Source: Ruminococcus sp. (lineage in GTDB: Bacteria > Bacillota > Clostridia > Oscillospirales > Acutalibacteraceae). From it: a stretch of DNA of 64,000 nucleotides. Shown here one piece after another: positions 24,205-33,513 of this stretch; within the stretch, counting starts at the first letter, position 1; each line of letters opens with the position of its first letter. The translations under genes were made by a program, and so were the position numbers. The stretch covers positions 1 through 64,000 of the forward strand of contig SFIQ01000007.1 in the NCBI GenBank assembly GCA_004555265.1, given 5' to 3'. The notes under the pieces were generated by a model. It saw nothing but the letters and a program-made list of their open reading frames with translations, was not told where the DNA came from and searched no databases.

Positions 24205-25992
24205 ATGTATCGTTCCCATGTTCTGGTTTGCGGCGGTACCGGTTGTACCTCTTCAAACAGCCTCGCGATTATTGAGGCGCTCGAAGCCGAAATCGCAAAA
24301 AAGGGCTTGCAGGATGAAGTCAAGGTTGTCCGCACGGGCTGCTTCGGACTTTGTGCGTTGGGCCCCATTATGATTGTCTACCCCGAGGGCAGTTTTTACA
24401 GCCAAGTGCAGGTATCCGACGTACCCGAAATCGTCGAGGAACACCTGTTAAAGGGCAGACTCGTCAAACGGCTGCTTTACGATGAGACCGTCACCATGGA
24501 CGATGTCAAATCGTTGCAGGAAACCGATTTCTACAAAAAGCAGCATCGTGTGGCGCTGCGCAACTGCGGTGTCATCGACCCCGAAAACATCGAGGAATAC
24601 ATCGCATTTGACGGCTATATGGCGCTTGCGAAATGCTTGAAGGAATACACCCCCGAACAGGTCATTCAGATTGTGAAGGACTCGGGGCTGCGCGGCAGAG
24701 GCGGCGGCGGATTCCCGACCGGCTTGAAATGGAGCTTCACAGCCGCCAATCAGGCTGACCAAAAATATGTGGTCTGCAACGCGGATGAGGGCGACCCCGG
24801 CGCGTTTATGGACCGTTCCGTTCTCGAAGGCGACCCGCATTGCATCGTCGAAGCCATGGCAATCTGCGGCTATGCCACGGGCGCAACCGAAGGCTATGTG
24901 TATGTCCGCGCGGAATACCCCATCGCCGTTAAGCGTTTGCAGATTGCCATTAAACAGGCACGCGAATACGGGCTTCTCGGTAAAAACATTTTCGACAGCG
25001 GCTTTGATTTTGATTTGCATGTGCGTTTGGGTGCAGGCGCATTCGTCTGCGGCGAGGAAACCGCGCTGATGACCTCCATTGAGGGCAACCGCGGCGAACC
25101 GAGACCCCGTCCGCCCTATCCGGCAGTCAAAGGCTTATTTGCAAAGCCCACTACCGAAAACAATGTGGAAACCTTTGCTAACATTCCGCAGATTATCTTA
25201 AAGGGTGCGGACTGGTTCGCTTCGATGGGTACCGAAAAATCCAAGGGCACCAAAGTCTTTGCACTCGGCGGCAAAATCAAGAATACCGGTCTTGTCGAAA
25301 TCCCGATGGGCACCACCTTGCGTGAAATCATTGAGGAAATCGGCGGCGGCATTCCGAACGGCAAAAAGTTCAAAGCGGCGCAGACGGGCGGCCCCTCCGG
25401 CGGCTGTATCCCCGCTTCGCTTATGGATACCCCGATTGACTATGACAACTTGACCGCCATCGGCTGTATGATGGGTTCGGGCGGCTTAATCGTTATGGAC
25501 GAGGACAACTGCATGGTCGATATTGCGAAGTTCTTCTTGAACTTCACGGTTGACGAGTCCTGCGGCAAGTGCACACCCTGCCGCGTCGGTACAAAACGAC
25601 TGCTCGAAATGCTCGACAAAATCACCGAAGGCAAAGCCACGATGGAGGATTTGGACAAATTAGAGGATTTGTGCCACTACATCAAGGCAAACTCCCTTTG
25701 CGGTTTGGGCCAGACCGCGCCCAACCCCGTGCTGGCGACACTCAAATTCTTCCGCGAGGAATATGTGGCGCACATTCAGGATAAGAAGTGCCCCGCGGGC
25801 GTCTGCAAGGCTTTGATGACCTATTCTATCGAAGCCGACAAGTGCCGCGGTTGTACCGCCTGCGCGAGAAAGTGCCCCGCCGGCGCTATCGAGGGAAAAG
25901 TCAAGGAAGTACATACCATTCATACCGACAAGTGCATCAAATGCGGCGTCTGCTTGGAGACCTGCAAATTCGGTGCCGTTGTCAAGAAATAA
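24205..25992 (+). CDS. hndC: Hydrogenase flavoprotein subunit, NuoF-like, NAD(H)-binding
   Basis: A 595-residue subunit (HndC / HydB) that binds FMN and NAD(H) and is the proposed site of flavin-based bifurcation. It has an N-terminal thioredoxin-like [2Fe-2S] domain (CGGTGC, CFGLC), then the NuoF core with SGLRGRGGGGFPTGLKW and NADEGDPGAFMDR for the nucleotides and CGKCTPCRVGT for a [4Fe-4S] cluster. Last come two ferredoxin-type sites (CRGCTACARKCP and CIKCGVCLETCK). Good AAGGAGG site. Confidence 0.96.
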   Translation: MYRSHVLVCGGTGCTSSNSLAIIEALEAEIAKKGLQDEVKVVRTGCFGLCALGPIMIVYPEGSFYSQVQVSDVPEIVEEHLLKGRLVKRLLYDETVTMDDVKSLQETDFYKKQHRVALRNCGVIDPENIEEYIAFDGYMALAKCLKEYTPEQVIQIVKDSGLRGRGGGGFPTGLKWSFTAANQADQKYVVCNADEGDPGAFMDRSVLEGDPHCIVEAMAICGYATGATEGYVYVRAEYPIAVKRLQIAIKQAREYGLLGKNIFDSGFDFDLHVRLGAGAFVCGEETALMTSIEGNRGEPRPRPPYPAVKGLFAKPTTENNVETFANIPQIILKGADWFASMGTEKSKGTKVFALGGKIKNTGLVEIPMGTTLREIIEEIGGGIPNGKKFKAAQTGGPSGGCIPASLMDTPIDYDNLTAIGCMMGSGGLIVMDEDNCMVDIAKFFLNFTVDESCGKCTPCRVGTKRLLEMLDKITEGKATMEDLDKLEDLCHYIKANSLCGLGQTAPNPVLATLKFFREEYVAHIQDKKCPAGVCKALMTYSIEADKCRGCTACARKCPAGAIEGKVKEVHTIHTDKCIKCGVCLETCKFGAVVKK

Positions 25993-26004
25993 GGAGTGTG
26001 CCTA

Positions 26005-27747
26005 ATGGAAACTGTCAATATTCAAATTAACGGCATGCCCTTGAGCGTGCCGAAGGGCATTTCGATTTTGGAAGCGGCAAGATTTGCCGGCATTGAAATC
26101 CCCACCCTTTGCTATTTAAAAGACATCAACGAAATCGGCGCTTGCCGTATTTGTATGGTTGAAGTGAAAGGCGCAAAAAGTCTTGTAACTGCCTGCGTAT
26201 ACCCCGTAAACGAGGGTATGGAAATTTTCACCAACACCGAGCGCGTTCGCCATTCCCGCAAAATCACGCTGGAACTGATTCTTTCCACGCACGATAAGAA
26301 ATGTCTTTCCTGCGTGCGCAGCGGCAACTGCGAATTGCAGGCGCTGTGTAAAGAATTCGGCGTAGACGATGAAACCGCTTTCGCAGGCGAAACCATTCAC
26401 TACGACTTCGACGATTCCGCCGCGCATATGGTGCGCGACAACAACAAGTGCATTCTTTGCCGCCGCTGTGTTGCGGCTTGCGACGCGCAGGGCATTTCCG
26501 TCATCGGTGCAAACGCCCGCGGCTTTGATACGCACATCAGTTCGGCGTTTGACAAGGATTTGGCGGATGTTTCGTGCATTTCCTGCGGGCAATGCATCGT
26601 CAACTGCCCGACGGGCGCGATTGTCGAGAAAGACGATACCGACAAGGTATTGGAAGCCATCAACGACCCCGACAAATTTGTCATCGTCAACACCGCGCCG
26701 TCCATTCGCGCAACGCTCGGCGAAGCGTTCGGGATGCACATCGGCACCAATGTGGAGGGCAAGATGGTTGCCGCTTTGCGCCGTCTCGGCTTTGACAAGG
26801 TGTTTGACACCGACTTCGCCGCAGACTTAACGATTATGGAGGAAGCGCACGAATTCTTAGACCGCGTACAGAACGGCGGCGTTCTGCCGATGATTACCTC
26901 CTGCTCGCCCGGCTGGATTAAATACTGCGAGCACTATTATCCCGAACTTATTCCGCATCTTTCGACCTGCAAATCTCCCCAACAGATGTTCGGCGCGACC
27001 ATGAAAACCTATTACGCGCAGAAACTCGGTATGGACCCGAAAGATATGGTTGTGGTCGGCGTAATGCCCTGTACTGCCAAGAAGTTCGAGACCAAGCGTC
27101 CCGACCAGGCGGCGTCCGGCTACCCCGATGTGGACATTGCCATCACCACGCGTGAGCTTGCCCGTATGATTGAGAGCGCAGGCATCTTCTTTAAACACCT
27201 GCCCGACGAGGAATTCGACATTCCGTTCGGCGAGTCCACCGGCGCGGCAACCATTTTCGGTACCACCGGCGGCGTGATGGAAGCGGCACTGCGTACTGCG
27301 GTGGAAACGCTCACGGGCGAAACCCTGCCGAGTGTGGACTTCAAAGAGGTACGCGGCATGGAAAACATCAAAGAGGCTGCATACGATGTTGCAGGTATGA
27401 AAGTCAAGGTTGCGGTTGCCAGCGGCACCAAAAACGCGAAAGTGTTGCTTGACAAAATCAAGGACGGCACCGCAGACTATCAATTCATTGAGATTATGGG
27501 CTGCCCGGGCGGTTGTATCAACGGCGGCGGCCAGCCGATTCAGCACGCGGTTGTGCGCAACTTCGTCGATTTGAAAGCAAGACGCGCCGAAGCGCTTTAC
27601 ACGGCAGACGCCGAAAATCCGAAGCGCAAATCGCATGAAAACGAGGCAATCAAGGAATTGTACAGCGAGTTCTTGGGTGAACCCGGCAGCCACAAGGCGC
27701 ATGAAATCCTGCACACCTCCTATGTTGCGCGCAAAAAGTACAACTAA
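26005..27747 (+). CDS. hndD: [FeFe] hydrogenase catalytic subunit
   Basis: A 580-residue catalytic subunit (HndD / HydA) that interconverts protons and H2 at the H-cluster. The N terminus has a plant-type [2Fe-2S] domain (CYLKDINEIGACRICMVEV), a His-Cys3 site region (CLSCVRSGNCELQ), and two [4Fe-4S] sites (CILCRRCVAAC, CISCGQCIVNC). H-cluster motifs are L1 TSCSPGWIKYCE, L2 MPCTAKKFE and L3 EIMGCPGGCINGGGQP. The start is the ATG at 26005 with AAGGAG 8 bases before; an upstream GTG is less well placed. Maturases HydEFG are not in the window. Confidence 0.97.
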   Translation: METVNIQINGMPLSVPKGISILEAARFAGIEIPTLCYLKDINEIGACRICMVEVKGAKSLVTACVYPVNEGMEIFTNTERVRHSRKITLELILSTHDKKCLSCVRSGNCELQALCKEFGVDDETAFAGETIHYDFDDSAAHMVRDNNKCILCRRCVAACDAQGISVIGANARGFDTHISSAFDKDLADVSCISCGQCIVNCPTGAIVEKDDTDKVLEAINDPDKFVIVNTAPSIRATLGEAFGMHIGTNVEGKMVAALRRLGFDKVFDTDFAADLTIMEEAHEFLDRVQNGGVLPMITSCSPGWIKYCEHYYPELIPHLSTCKSPQQMFGATMKTYYAQKLGMDPKDMVVVGVMPCTAKKFETKRPDQAASGYPDVDIAITTRELARMIESAGIFFKHLPDEEFDIPFGESTGAATIFGTTGGVMEAALRTAVETLTGETLPSVDFKEVRGMENIKEAAYDVAGMKVKVAVASGTKNAKVLLDKIKDGTADYQFIEIMGCPGGCINGGGQPIQHAVVRNFVDLKARRAEALYTADAENPKRKSHENEAIKELYSEFLGEPGSHKAHEILHTSYVARKKYN

Positions 27748-27761
27748 TTTCACCTTTTCTC

Positions 27762-27797
27762 GCATCCACGCCACACGGCGTGGGTGCTTTTCTTTTT
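27762..27797 (+). terminator. Rho-independent terminator of the hydrogenase operon
   Basis: GCATCCACGCC-ACAC-GGCGTGGGTGC (one G-U pair) followed by TTTTCTTTTT, 15 bases after the stop codon. Confidence 0.9.
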
Positions 27798-27866
27798 GTG
27801 CGCATTTTGAATAGAAAATCCCCGCATTTTTCGGCAAAGTGCACCGTTTCGGTACGCTTTGGTTAC

Positions 27867-27896
27867 TTGACGGTTAGGTAGTTTATATAGTATAAT
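27867..27896 (+). promoter_or_regulatory. Promoter of the sulfatase gene
   Basis: TTGACG (27867-27872), 18-base spacer, TATAAT (27891-27896); AAAGGAGG follows before the start codon. Confidence 0.65.
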
Positions 27897-27924
27897 ATTG
27901 GGGTATAAAAAAGGAGGCTGTGTG

Positions 27925-29961
27925 ATGAAAAAGAAAATTACATTAGACACAGGCAAAAAAGTTTTTCCCATTCTCTTAATGATTGTGGGCATCGGCATTA
28001 TGCTCGCACAGTGGATTTTACGCTTGAACCTTGTCAGCGTGGTTGCAGTGGCTTACTGCTGCATTATGTCCGCCGTCATTTTGCTGAGCCTGCTCATCAA
28101 AAAGAAAGTCTATGCGCCGATGGTATTCGGCTACGCGGCGGCTGTGCTCGGCGTGGTTGTGTACTTCATCATTTGGGGCGCGGACGCCGGTTTCGGCGCA
28201 TTTTCCTCAGGCCTTGCGGGGTACGCTTCCGCTGACCATCCGTGGTTGCAGGGCGAAGGCAATATCGGCACGAGATTGCTCGGCAACTTCCTTCTTGCAC
28301 TCCCCGCGGCAATTTGCCTTTGGGGGTTGTTCTTCACGGCAAAACACACCTTCAAAAAAGAGGGCGCAAAGAAAGCGCTTTCGGGCGTTTTAAGCATTTT
28401 GTTAATTGCCACCAGCATTATTTATGTATTGACGATGAATCTTCGTTCCAAGCCCAATACCGAACGCCTTTGGGATGGGCAGGATGATTACTTAAAGGGC
28501 GTGGACAAAAATGCCGCCAAAAAGGACAATCCCAATGTGCTGTTCATTTTAATGGATGACCTCGGTTGGGGTGATATTTCCTTAAACGGCGCAATTTACG
28601 ACACCCCGAACATAGACAGCATCGGCGAAAACGGCGTTGTGCTCGACAATTTCTATTCTTCCTACTCCGTTTGCTCACCCGCGCGTTTTGCGGCGATGAC
28701 CGGTCGCTATCCGTACCGCGGTTTTGCAGACAATGTGATGTACCCGACGATTGCCACCCTTTCCCCGTTTGCGCAAACGCGTATTTTCAACTCGATTGAA
28801 ATGGGTGCAAACGCCGACGGTATGCTCGGCGACGAAATCACCATTGCCGAAACCTTTAAAGCGGCAGGCTACAACACCGGTGCATTCGGTAAATGGCATT
28901 TGGGCGACTACGGTGAATATCTGCCGACCAACCAAGGCTTTGACTATTTCTACGGCAGTCACCATGTAAACGATATGACGCCGTTCTACCATGTCCGCGA
29001 GGAAAACGGGCAGTATGAAATCGTGCACGGCACGGACGAAATGTTCGTAAACAGTAAAAAAGACCAAAGCAAGTTGACAGAGTGGATTCACGCTGAAATG
29101 ACCGATTGGATTACCGACCAAGTGCAAAATTCCGACGAGCCGTTCTTTGCGTTCTACGCTTCCCCGTGGCCGCACGCGCCCGTGTTTGCCGGCGACGAAT
29201 TTGACGGCACAAGCGGTATGGGCACTTATGTGGACTGCGTAACGGAAGTGGACTACTACCTCGGGCAGTTGTTCGACACATTAGAAGACCTCGGCGTATT
29301 GGAAGATACCATTATCATCTTCACAAGCGACAACGGCCCTGCGCTGGAAGGCTCCGTCAGCGACCTGCGCGGCGGCAAATACCTCGCCTATGAAGGCGGG
29401 CAGAAAGTGCCGTTTATGATTCGTTGGGACAATGACAACGGCGCGCTTGGGCAAAAGGGTACCGACAGAAAACAGTCGGCAACGCTTGTAGACCTCTACC
29501 CGACACTTGTGGAGCTCTGCGGCATTACCGGCAACGGCGGGCAGACAGCGTATCTCCCCGCTGACCGTGAAATCGACGGCGTTTCAATGACGGGGCTTTT
29601 GAAGAGCGACGAAGTCATCCACACCAAAGACAATCCGATTTTACATATGAAGCGTGAAGACATCAAAGCCATTCAGTACACGATGCCGACCGCCGATGTG
29701 CTCGCGCAGTACCCCGATTACGATTACGATATTTTGACGGAAAATTCGTTCATCACCTTCAAATACTTTGACCGTATTCAGAACGATAACTCCGCATTCT
29801 TTGACAAATACCGTAAGAATTGGCTGCACATTTTGACCGATGACGCGGGCGAAAACTACAACCGCACGCCTGTATATCCCGAAATTGCAGACGAATACCA
29901 CGCAAAACTCGATGAAATTCAAAAGGATTTCAAAGAAAACCGCCGCGGTATTGTAAAATAA
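27925..29961 (+). CDS. Membrane-anchored sulfatase, Cys-type (formylglycine)
   Basis: A 678-residue protein: five membrane helices in residues 10-175, then an extracellular alkaline-phosphatase-fold sulfatase domain (about 205-670). The catalytic site is CSPAR with Cys250, the CxPxR signature converted to formylglycine. Metal ligands appear in ILMDDLGWGD and IFTSDNGPALEG; KWHLGDYGE is the conserved second motif. The five-helix plus sulfatase layout recalls lipoteichoic acid synthase, which however uses Thr. The next gene encodes an anaerobic sulfatase maturase. Substrate unknown. The start at 27925 has AAAGGAGG 7 bases upstream. Confidence 0.92.
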   Translation: MKKKITLDTGKKVFPILLMIVGIGIMLAQWILRLNLVSVVAVAYCCIMSAVILLSLLIKKKVYAPMVFGYAAAVLGVVVYFIIWGADAGFGAFSSGLAGYASADHPWLQGEGNIGTRLLGNFLLALPAAICLWGLFFTAKHTFKKEGAKKALSGVLSILLIATSIIYVLTMNLRSKPNTERLWDGQDDYLKGVDKNAAKKDNPNVLFILMDDLGWGDISLNGAIYDTPNIDSIGENGVVLDNFYSSYSVCSPARFAAMTGRYPYRGFADNVMYPTIATLSPFAQTRIFNSIEMGANADGMLGDEITIAETFKAAGYNTGAFGKWHLGDYGEYLPTNQGFDYFYGSHHVNDMTPFYHVREENGQYEIVHGTDEMFVNSKKDQSKLTEWIHAEMTDWITDQVQNSDEPFFAFYASPWPHAPVFAGDEFDGTSGMGTYVDCVTEVDYYLGQLFDTLEDLGVLEDTIIIFTSDNGPALEGSVSDLRGGKYLAYEGGQKVPFMIRWDNDNGALGQKGTDRKQSATLVDLYPTLVELCGITGNGGQTAYLPADREIDGVSMTGLLKSDEVIHTKDNPILHMKREDIKAIQYTMPTADVLAQYPDYDYDILTENSFITFKYFDRIQNDNSAFFDKYRKNWLHILTDDAGENYNRTPVYPEIADEYHAKLDEIQKDFKENRRGIVK

Positions 29962-29988
29962 CATATTTTTCCCGAAAGATGTGGTCTT

Positions 29989-31092
29989 ATGCCAAGTTTA
30001 TCGCTGATGATAAAACCGGCGTCGTCCCTTTGCAATCTTTCGTGTGAATACTGCTTTTACCGAGATGTTTCCGAACACAGGGAACATCTCGGTTTTGGCA
30101 CTATGACGCACGAAACCGCCGATATTCTGATACAAAAAGCCCTCGACTTTGCCGACGGGCACCCCGTTGCCTTTGCGTTTCAGGGTGGCGAACCGACGCT
30201 GTGCGGTCTGCCGTTTTTTGAACATTTTACGCAGACGGTGAAACGCTTAAACCGCAAAAACAGCAATGTGTTTTACTCCATCCAAACCAACGGTACCAAA
30301 CTTACCGACGAATGGGCGCAGTTTTTCTCGGACAATCAGTTTTTGGTGGGACTGAGTTTAGACGGCGATTTAGAGGGCAACAAATTTCGCAAAAAGCCCT
30401 CGGGGCAAAATTCGTTTTATCAAATTCTCTCCGCCGCCGAAACCTTAAAACGCCACGGCGCGGAATTTAATATTTTGACCGTTTTGACCGGCTACTGCGC
30501 CGAAAACGGCGAACGGATTTACCGCTATTTCCGTCAAAAAGGCTTTCGGTATTTGCAGTTTATCCCGTGTCTGCGCCCGTTTGACTCGAAAGAGGAAAGC
30601 GAACTGTATATGACGCCCGACCAATACGCGGACTTTTTAATTCGCGTGTTTAATTTGTATGTCAAAGACTATGTGCGCGGGCAGTATATCAGCGTGCGGC
30701 AATTTGACAACTGGGTACGGTTGTTTTTAGGGCAACCGACCGAACAGTGCGGCATTATGGGGCATTGCGCGCACCAATTCGTTTCGGAAAGTAACGGCAA
30801 TATTTATCCGTGCGACTTTTACTGCACCGACGAATACCTGCTCGGCAACATTCACGAAACGGATTTTCGCACGATGGCAAACAGCCAAACAGCGGTCGAA
30901 TTCATTAAAGAGAGCATCCCCGTGCCCGAACGATGCAAAAAATGCAATGTCTATCCCCTTTGCCGCGCGGGCGGTTGTAAGCGCACACAGCAAAGCGCGG
31001 ACTACTGCGCCGCATACAAGAAATTTTTTACCGCGTGCTTGCCGCTTTTCCGCGTGTTCCTTGCCGAACAACCCCCGCAGGAACGGAAATAA
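29989..31092 (+). CDS. Anaerobic sulfatase-maturating enzyme (radical SAM, SPASM)
   Basis: A 367-residue radical SAM enzyme that oxidises a cysteine or serine of a sulfatase to formylglycine without oxygen. The SAM cluster is CNLSCEYCF (Cys15, Cys19, Cys22). FQGGEPTLCG is the conserved SAM-contact region. The C-terminal SPASM part has Cys-rich motifs (CGIMGHC, YPCDFYC, CKKCNVYPLCRAGGC) for two auxiliary clusters. It lies 27 bases downstream of a sulfatase with CxPxR, its evident substrate. Confidence 0.94.
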   Translation: MPSLSLMIKPASSLCNLSCEYCFYRDVSEHREHLGFGTMTHETADILIQKALDFADGHPVAFAFQGGEPTLCGLPFFEHFTQTVKRLNRKNSNVFYSIQTNGTKLTDEWAQFFSDNQFLVGLSLDGDLEGNKFRKKPSGQNSFYQILSAAETLKRHGAEFNILTVLTGYCAENGERIYRYFRQKGFRYLQFIPCLRPFDSKEESELYMTPDQYADFLIRVFNLYVKDYVRGQYISVRQFDNWVRLFLGQPTEQCGIMGHCAHQFVSESNGNIYPCDFYCTDEYLLGNIHETDFRTMANSQTAVEFIKESIPVPERCKKCNVYPLCRAGGCKRTQQSADYCAAYKKFFTACLPLFRVFLAEQPPQERK

Positions 31093-31104
31093 ATCCATAA
31101 AAAA

Positions 31105-31213
31105 GTCATTCTGAACGAAGTGAAAAATCTAAAACGCAACAAGGTAAGAGACTCTTCGCCTACGGCGCAGAATGACAACGCGTAGGAAACGGTCAAGACC
31201 GTTCCCTACGCGC
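31105..31213. repeat. Family C palindrome followed by a small CGCGTAGG hairpin
   Basis: Family C arms at 31105-31176 (GTCATTCTGAACGAAG and GCGCAGAATGAC) with a diverged middle. Then 31177-31213 folds as CGCGTAGG-AAACGGTC...GACCGTTCCCTACGCG. The AACGGTC/GACCGTT module recurs at 32928-32950 and 42061-42084. Confidence 0.75.
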
Positions 31214-31231
31214 GAGATACAGTATGCATTA

Positions 31232-31268
31232 AAAAAACGCCGAACAGAAAACCTGTTCGGCGTTTGCT
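31232..31268. terminator. Bidirectional terminator
   Basis: A 13-bp stem (31235-31247 with 31253-31265) with seven A before it and GTTT after it. The A run becomes a T tract on the minus strand, so it chiefly ends the 31284-32648 gene and may also stop transcripts from the maturase. Confidence 0.8.
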
Positions 31269-31283
31269 GTTTCTATATAGAAA

Positions 31284-32648
31284 TTACGGTGTAATTTCAA
31301 ACCAATTCACGCCGTTTTCGTCAAATGCACAACGATTGGCAAAGCGGACGGCAGAGGGTGTATAGACTTCTTTTTCCAAAGAAAGTCCGATTTTTTGAAT
31401 TGCCCCGAAATCGCCTGTTACCGAAAACGCGGCGGTACTGTTGCCTGTCAATTTTTCAGGCATATAATCCGTAAAGTCAAACTGCTTTACATTTCCGTTT
31501 GCGTCCGCAATGTGCAAGCGGAGTTTTGTAAATGCATAGGGCAACGCAAACCCGTCATTTGAGAGCTTGACCGTTGCCGTTTGCCGACCGTCAGCGGCGT
31601 CTCCGGCAAGAATTTCGCGTACAGCGATTTGGTAGCCCAAATGATCGGTCAAAAAATCAAATACCGTGCGTTCCAAGGCTTTCCCATTTTGCGTGAAATA
31701 GGCCGAGGTGTGCGGACAGCCGAGCTCGCTTGCGCGCAAGGCGTTCAGTTTTTCCGATTGCCAGCGCACCATATTGAATTGCCCGCCTTCTTCGATATAA
31801 TTGTGCGTTAAACTCAAAGTTGAAAGGCTGTGCTCTGCGCAGGCAGTCAGCATTTCATACCCGTCAATGCAGCCCTCGTGCACCGTTTTATCTCTGCCCC
31901 ACGGCATCTCGCCGTCATTGAGTGTAAAGCGGGATTCCTTTACAAACGATTGGAACCGTTCGCTGTCCGGTTCTCCGGCAGGCGTGTTCCATTTGTGGTA
32001 TGCACCGACCAAAAAATCATCATGATAGCCCACACGCGCCGCATTTTCGGTATTTTGCACGCAATCTTTAAACTTTTGCATACGCACCTGCAAAGGCAAA
32101 TATGCGGGTGCTGTATCGCACAATGCATACAGCATTTTCTTTTTGTTATGATACAGCCGCGCGGTATGCCATTCGCCCCACGCGCCGATGACACCCGCCT
32201 GTAACACAAGCACCGTGTCACGCACCAAGGGCTCATGCTCCGCAAACCACTGTTTGATTTGCCGCAAATGCCCGTGGATGCGGCGCGAAGTCGGCCCGAC
32301 CTTACGGTTCACATCAAATTCATAGGCAAAGCGAAGCAGTACGCGTAACTTCCGTTCGCGCACACCATCCAAATATGCTTGCAGCTGCGCAAACGCGGTA
32401 TCATCCAGCGCCCTTTTGCAATATTCGGTCAAATACACATAGACCTGTACGAGTGCGCACGGCGTATCCCGATAGAGTTCGATTTGTTCATCTAAAAAGC
32501 CGAGCGGCGTTTTGCCTTCGTGAAACATCACCGTGTTGCTACCTAAGGTCAAATAGGTTTCCATGCGCCAGCCGCGGTCGGGATTTTGCCGCAAAACCGA
32601 AAACCCCTCCCCCTCCAATAACGGCGGGTGCAGTAAAATTGTATCCAT
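31284..32648 (-). CDS. DUF4832/DUF4874 domain protein, glycosidase-like
   Basis: A 454-residue protein. The N-terminal part, NPDRGWRMETYLTLG, matches DUF4874 and the rest DUF4832; together these resemble a TIM-barrel glycoside hydrolase with a C-terminal beta domain (about 355-454). LRFAYEF and GAWGEWH carry conserved acidic residues at the ends of strands, as in barrel glycosidases. No signal peptide is seen with the start at 32648, so it may be cytoplasmic. Substrate unknown. A longer start at 32690 is possible but extends past the GGAGG site. Confidence 0.8.
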   Translation of the reverse strand: MDTILLHPPLLEGEGFSVLRQNPDRGWRMETYLTLGSNTVMFHEGKTPLGFLDEQIELYRDTPCALVQVYVYLTEYCKRALDDTAFAQLQAYLDGVRERKLRVLLRFAYEFDVNRKVGPTSRRIHGHLRQIKQWFAEHEPLVRDTVLVLQAGVIGAWGEWHTARLYHNKKKMLYALCDTAPAYLPLQVRMQKFKDCVQNTENAARVGYHDDFLVGAYHKWNTPAGEPDSERFQSFVKESRFTLNDGEMPWGRDKTVHEGCIDGYEMLTACAEHSLSTLSLTHNYIEEGGQFNMVRWQSEKLNALRASELGCPHTSAYFTQNGKALERTVFDFLTDHLGYQIAVREILAGDAADGRQTATVKLSNDGFALPYAFTKLRLHIADANGNVKQFDFTDYMPEKLTGNSTAAFSVTGDFGAIQKIGLSLEKEVYTPSAVRFANRCAFDENGVNWFEITP

Positions 32649-32797
32649 CCTCTTTTCCGCCTCCGAACGATAGTATGGGTATTGTAGCACATAAGCCTGC
32701 GAAAAGCAAGAAAACCGCGGAAACGACTTTTACGCGCAAAGCGAATTTATATAAACAATAGGGGAGATAAAGTTTAATTTGTGTTTGCATTTATACG

Positions 32798-32902
32798 GTA
32801 GGGCGGGGGCTTGCCCCCGCCGCCAATGCACATCAAACCCTACGGCGGGGGCAAACTTCTCCGATTTGGGCACCTTGCGGCGGGGGCAAGCCCCCGCCCT
32901 AC
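32798..32902. repeat. Dispersed palindromic element, family A
   Basis: Complete copy with 17-bp terminal inverted repeats (32798-32814 and 32886-32902), and almost the same interior as 8571-8676. The preceding bases TTGTATTTATACG/TTGCATTTATACG are also shared by both copies, so flanking sequence was copied with it or belongs to the element. Confidence 0.85.
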
Positions 32903-32924
32903 CCTGTAAATTTTATTTCGTGCG

Positions 32925-33290
32925 TAGGGAACGGTCTTGACCGTTCCGCAAAATGACATCGCATTTTGTCGGGCGAACACAGTTCGCCCCTACGATTCGT
33001 AGGGAACAACCTTAGTGTTGTTCCGCAAAGTCACATCAAATGCACGGGCGGGCGTGGAAACCCGCCCCTACAACGGGGCGACGACTCGGCGCCCCGTTAT
33101 TCCTCCCTCTGGGAGGGAGGTGGCACGCGCAAAGCGCGTGACGGAGGGAGAGAGGAAATATCTGCTTGTTTCTCTCCCCCAGTCAAATGCTGCGCATTTG
33201 ACAGCCCCCTCGTCAGAGGGGGCGGAAACGGCGGGAGCAAGCCCCCGCCCTACCCTGTAAATACATTTCGTACGCAGACCGCAAAAAAGA
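32925..33290. repeat. Block of nested repeat modules
   Basis: No gene. In order: a GGGAACGGTC/GACCGTTCC hairpin, a GGGAACAAC/GTTGTTCC hairpin, the GGGCGTGGAAACCCGCCCCT module, family B (33110-33153), a module CCCCAGTCAAATGCTGCGCATTTGACAG with an internal hairpin, and the right half of family A ending GCCCTAC at 33253. Together with 32798-32902 and 33335-33420 it fills the 860-bp gap before the M28 peptidase terminator. Confidence 0.7.
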
Positions 33291-33334
33291 TGTAATTCAT
33301 TGCGGGTCGTCGAGGACGCCGCCCCCTACGCGTT

Positions 33335-33420
33335 GTCATTCTGAGCCGTTAGGCGAAGAATCTCGTTTCGCACATTTTTTCTTTGTGCGGTTTGAGATCC
33401 TTCGCTTCGCTCAGGATGAC
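33335..33420. repeat. Dispersed palindromic repeat, family C
   Basis: Well-preserved copy: GTCATTCTGAGCCG at the left and CTTCGCTCAGGATGAC at the right, with complementary CGAAGAATCTC and GAGATCCTTCG inside. Confidence 0.85.
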
Positions 33421-33461
33421 AAATAAAAATTTACCTTTCATTCCAAACGCGCTTGCAACAG

Positions 33462-33490
33462 AAAAACCCGCCGATGTTCGACGGGTTTTT
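33462..33490 (-). terminator. Terminator of the M28 peptidase gene
   Basis: Stem AAAAACCCG/CGGGTTTTT (33462-33470 with 33482-33490) extended by CG pairs around one mismatch; the A/T ends give a T tract on both strands. Confidence 0.75.
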
Positions 33491-33513
33491 ACATTTCAAT
33501 ATACAAAATTCGC

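Noticed and set aside
26857..27837. 326-codon minus-strand open frame
   Set aside because: Lies opposite the [FeFe] hydrogenase gene and its terminator; composition is that of a shadow in high-GC third positions.
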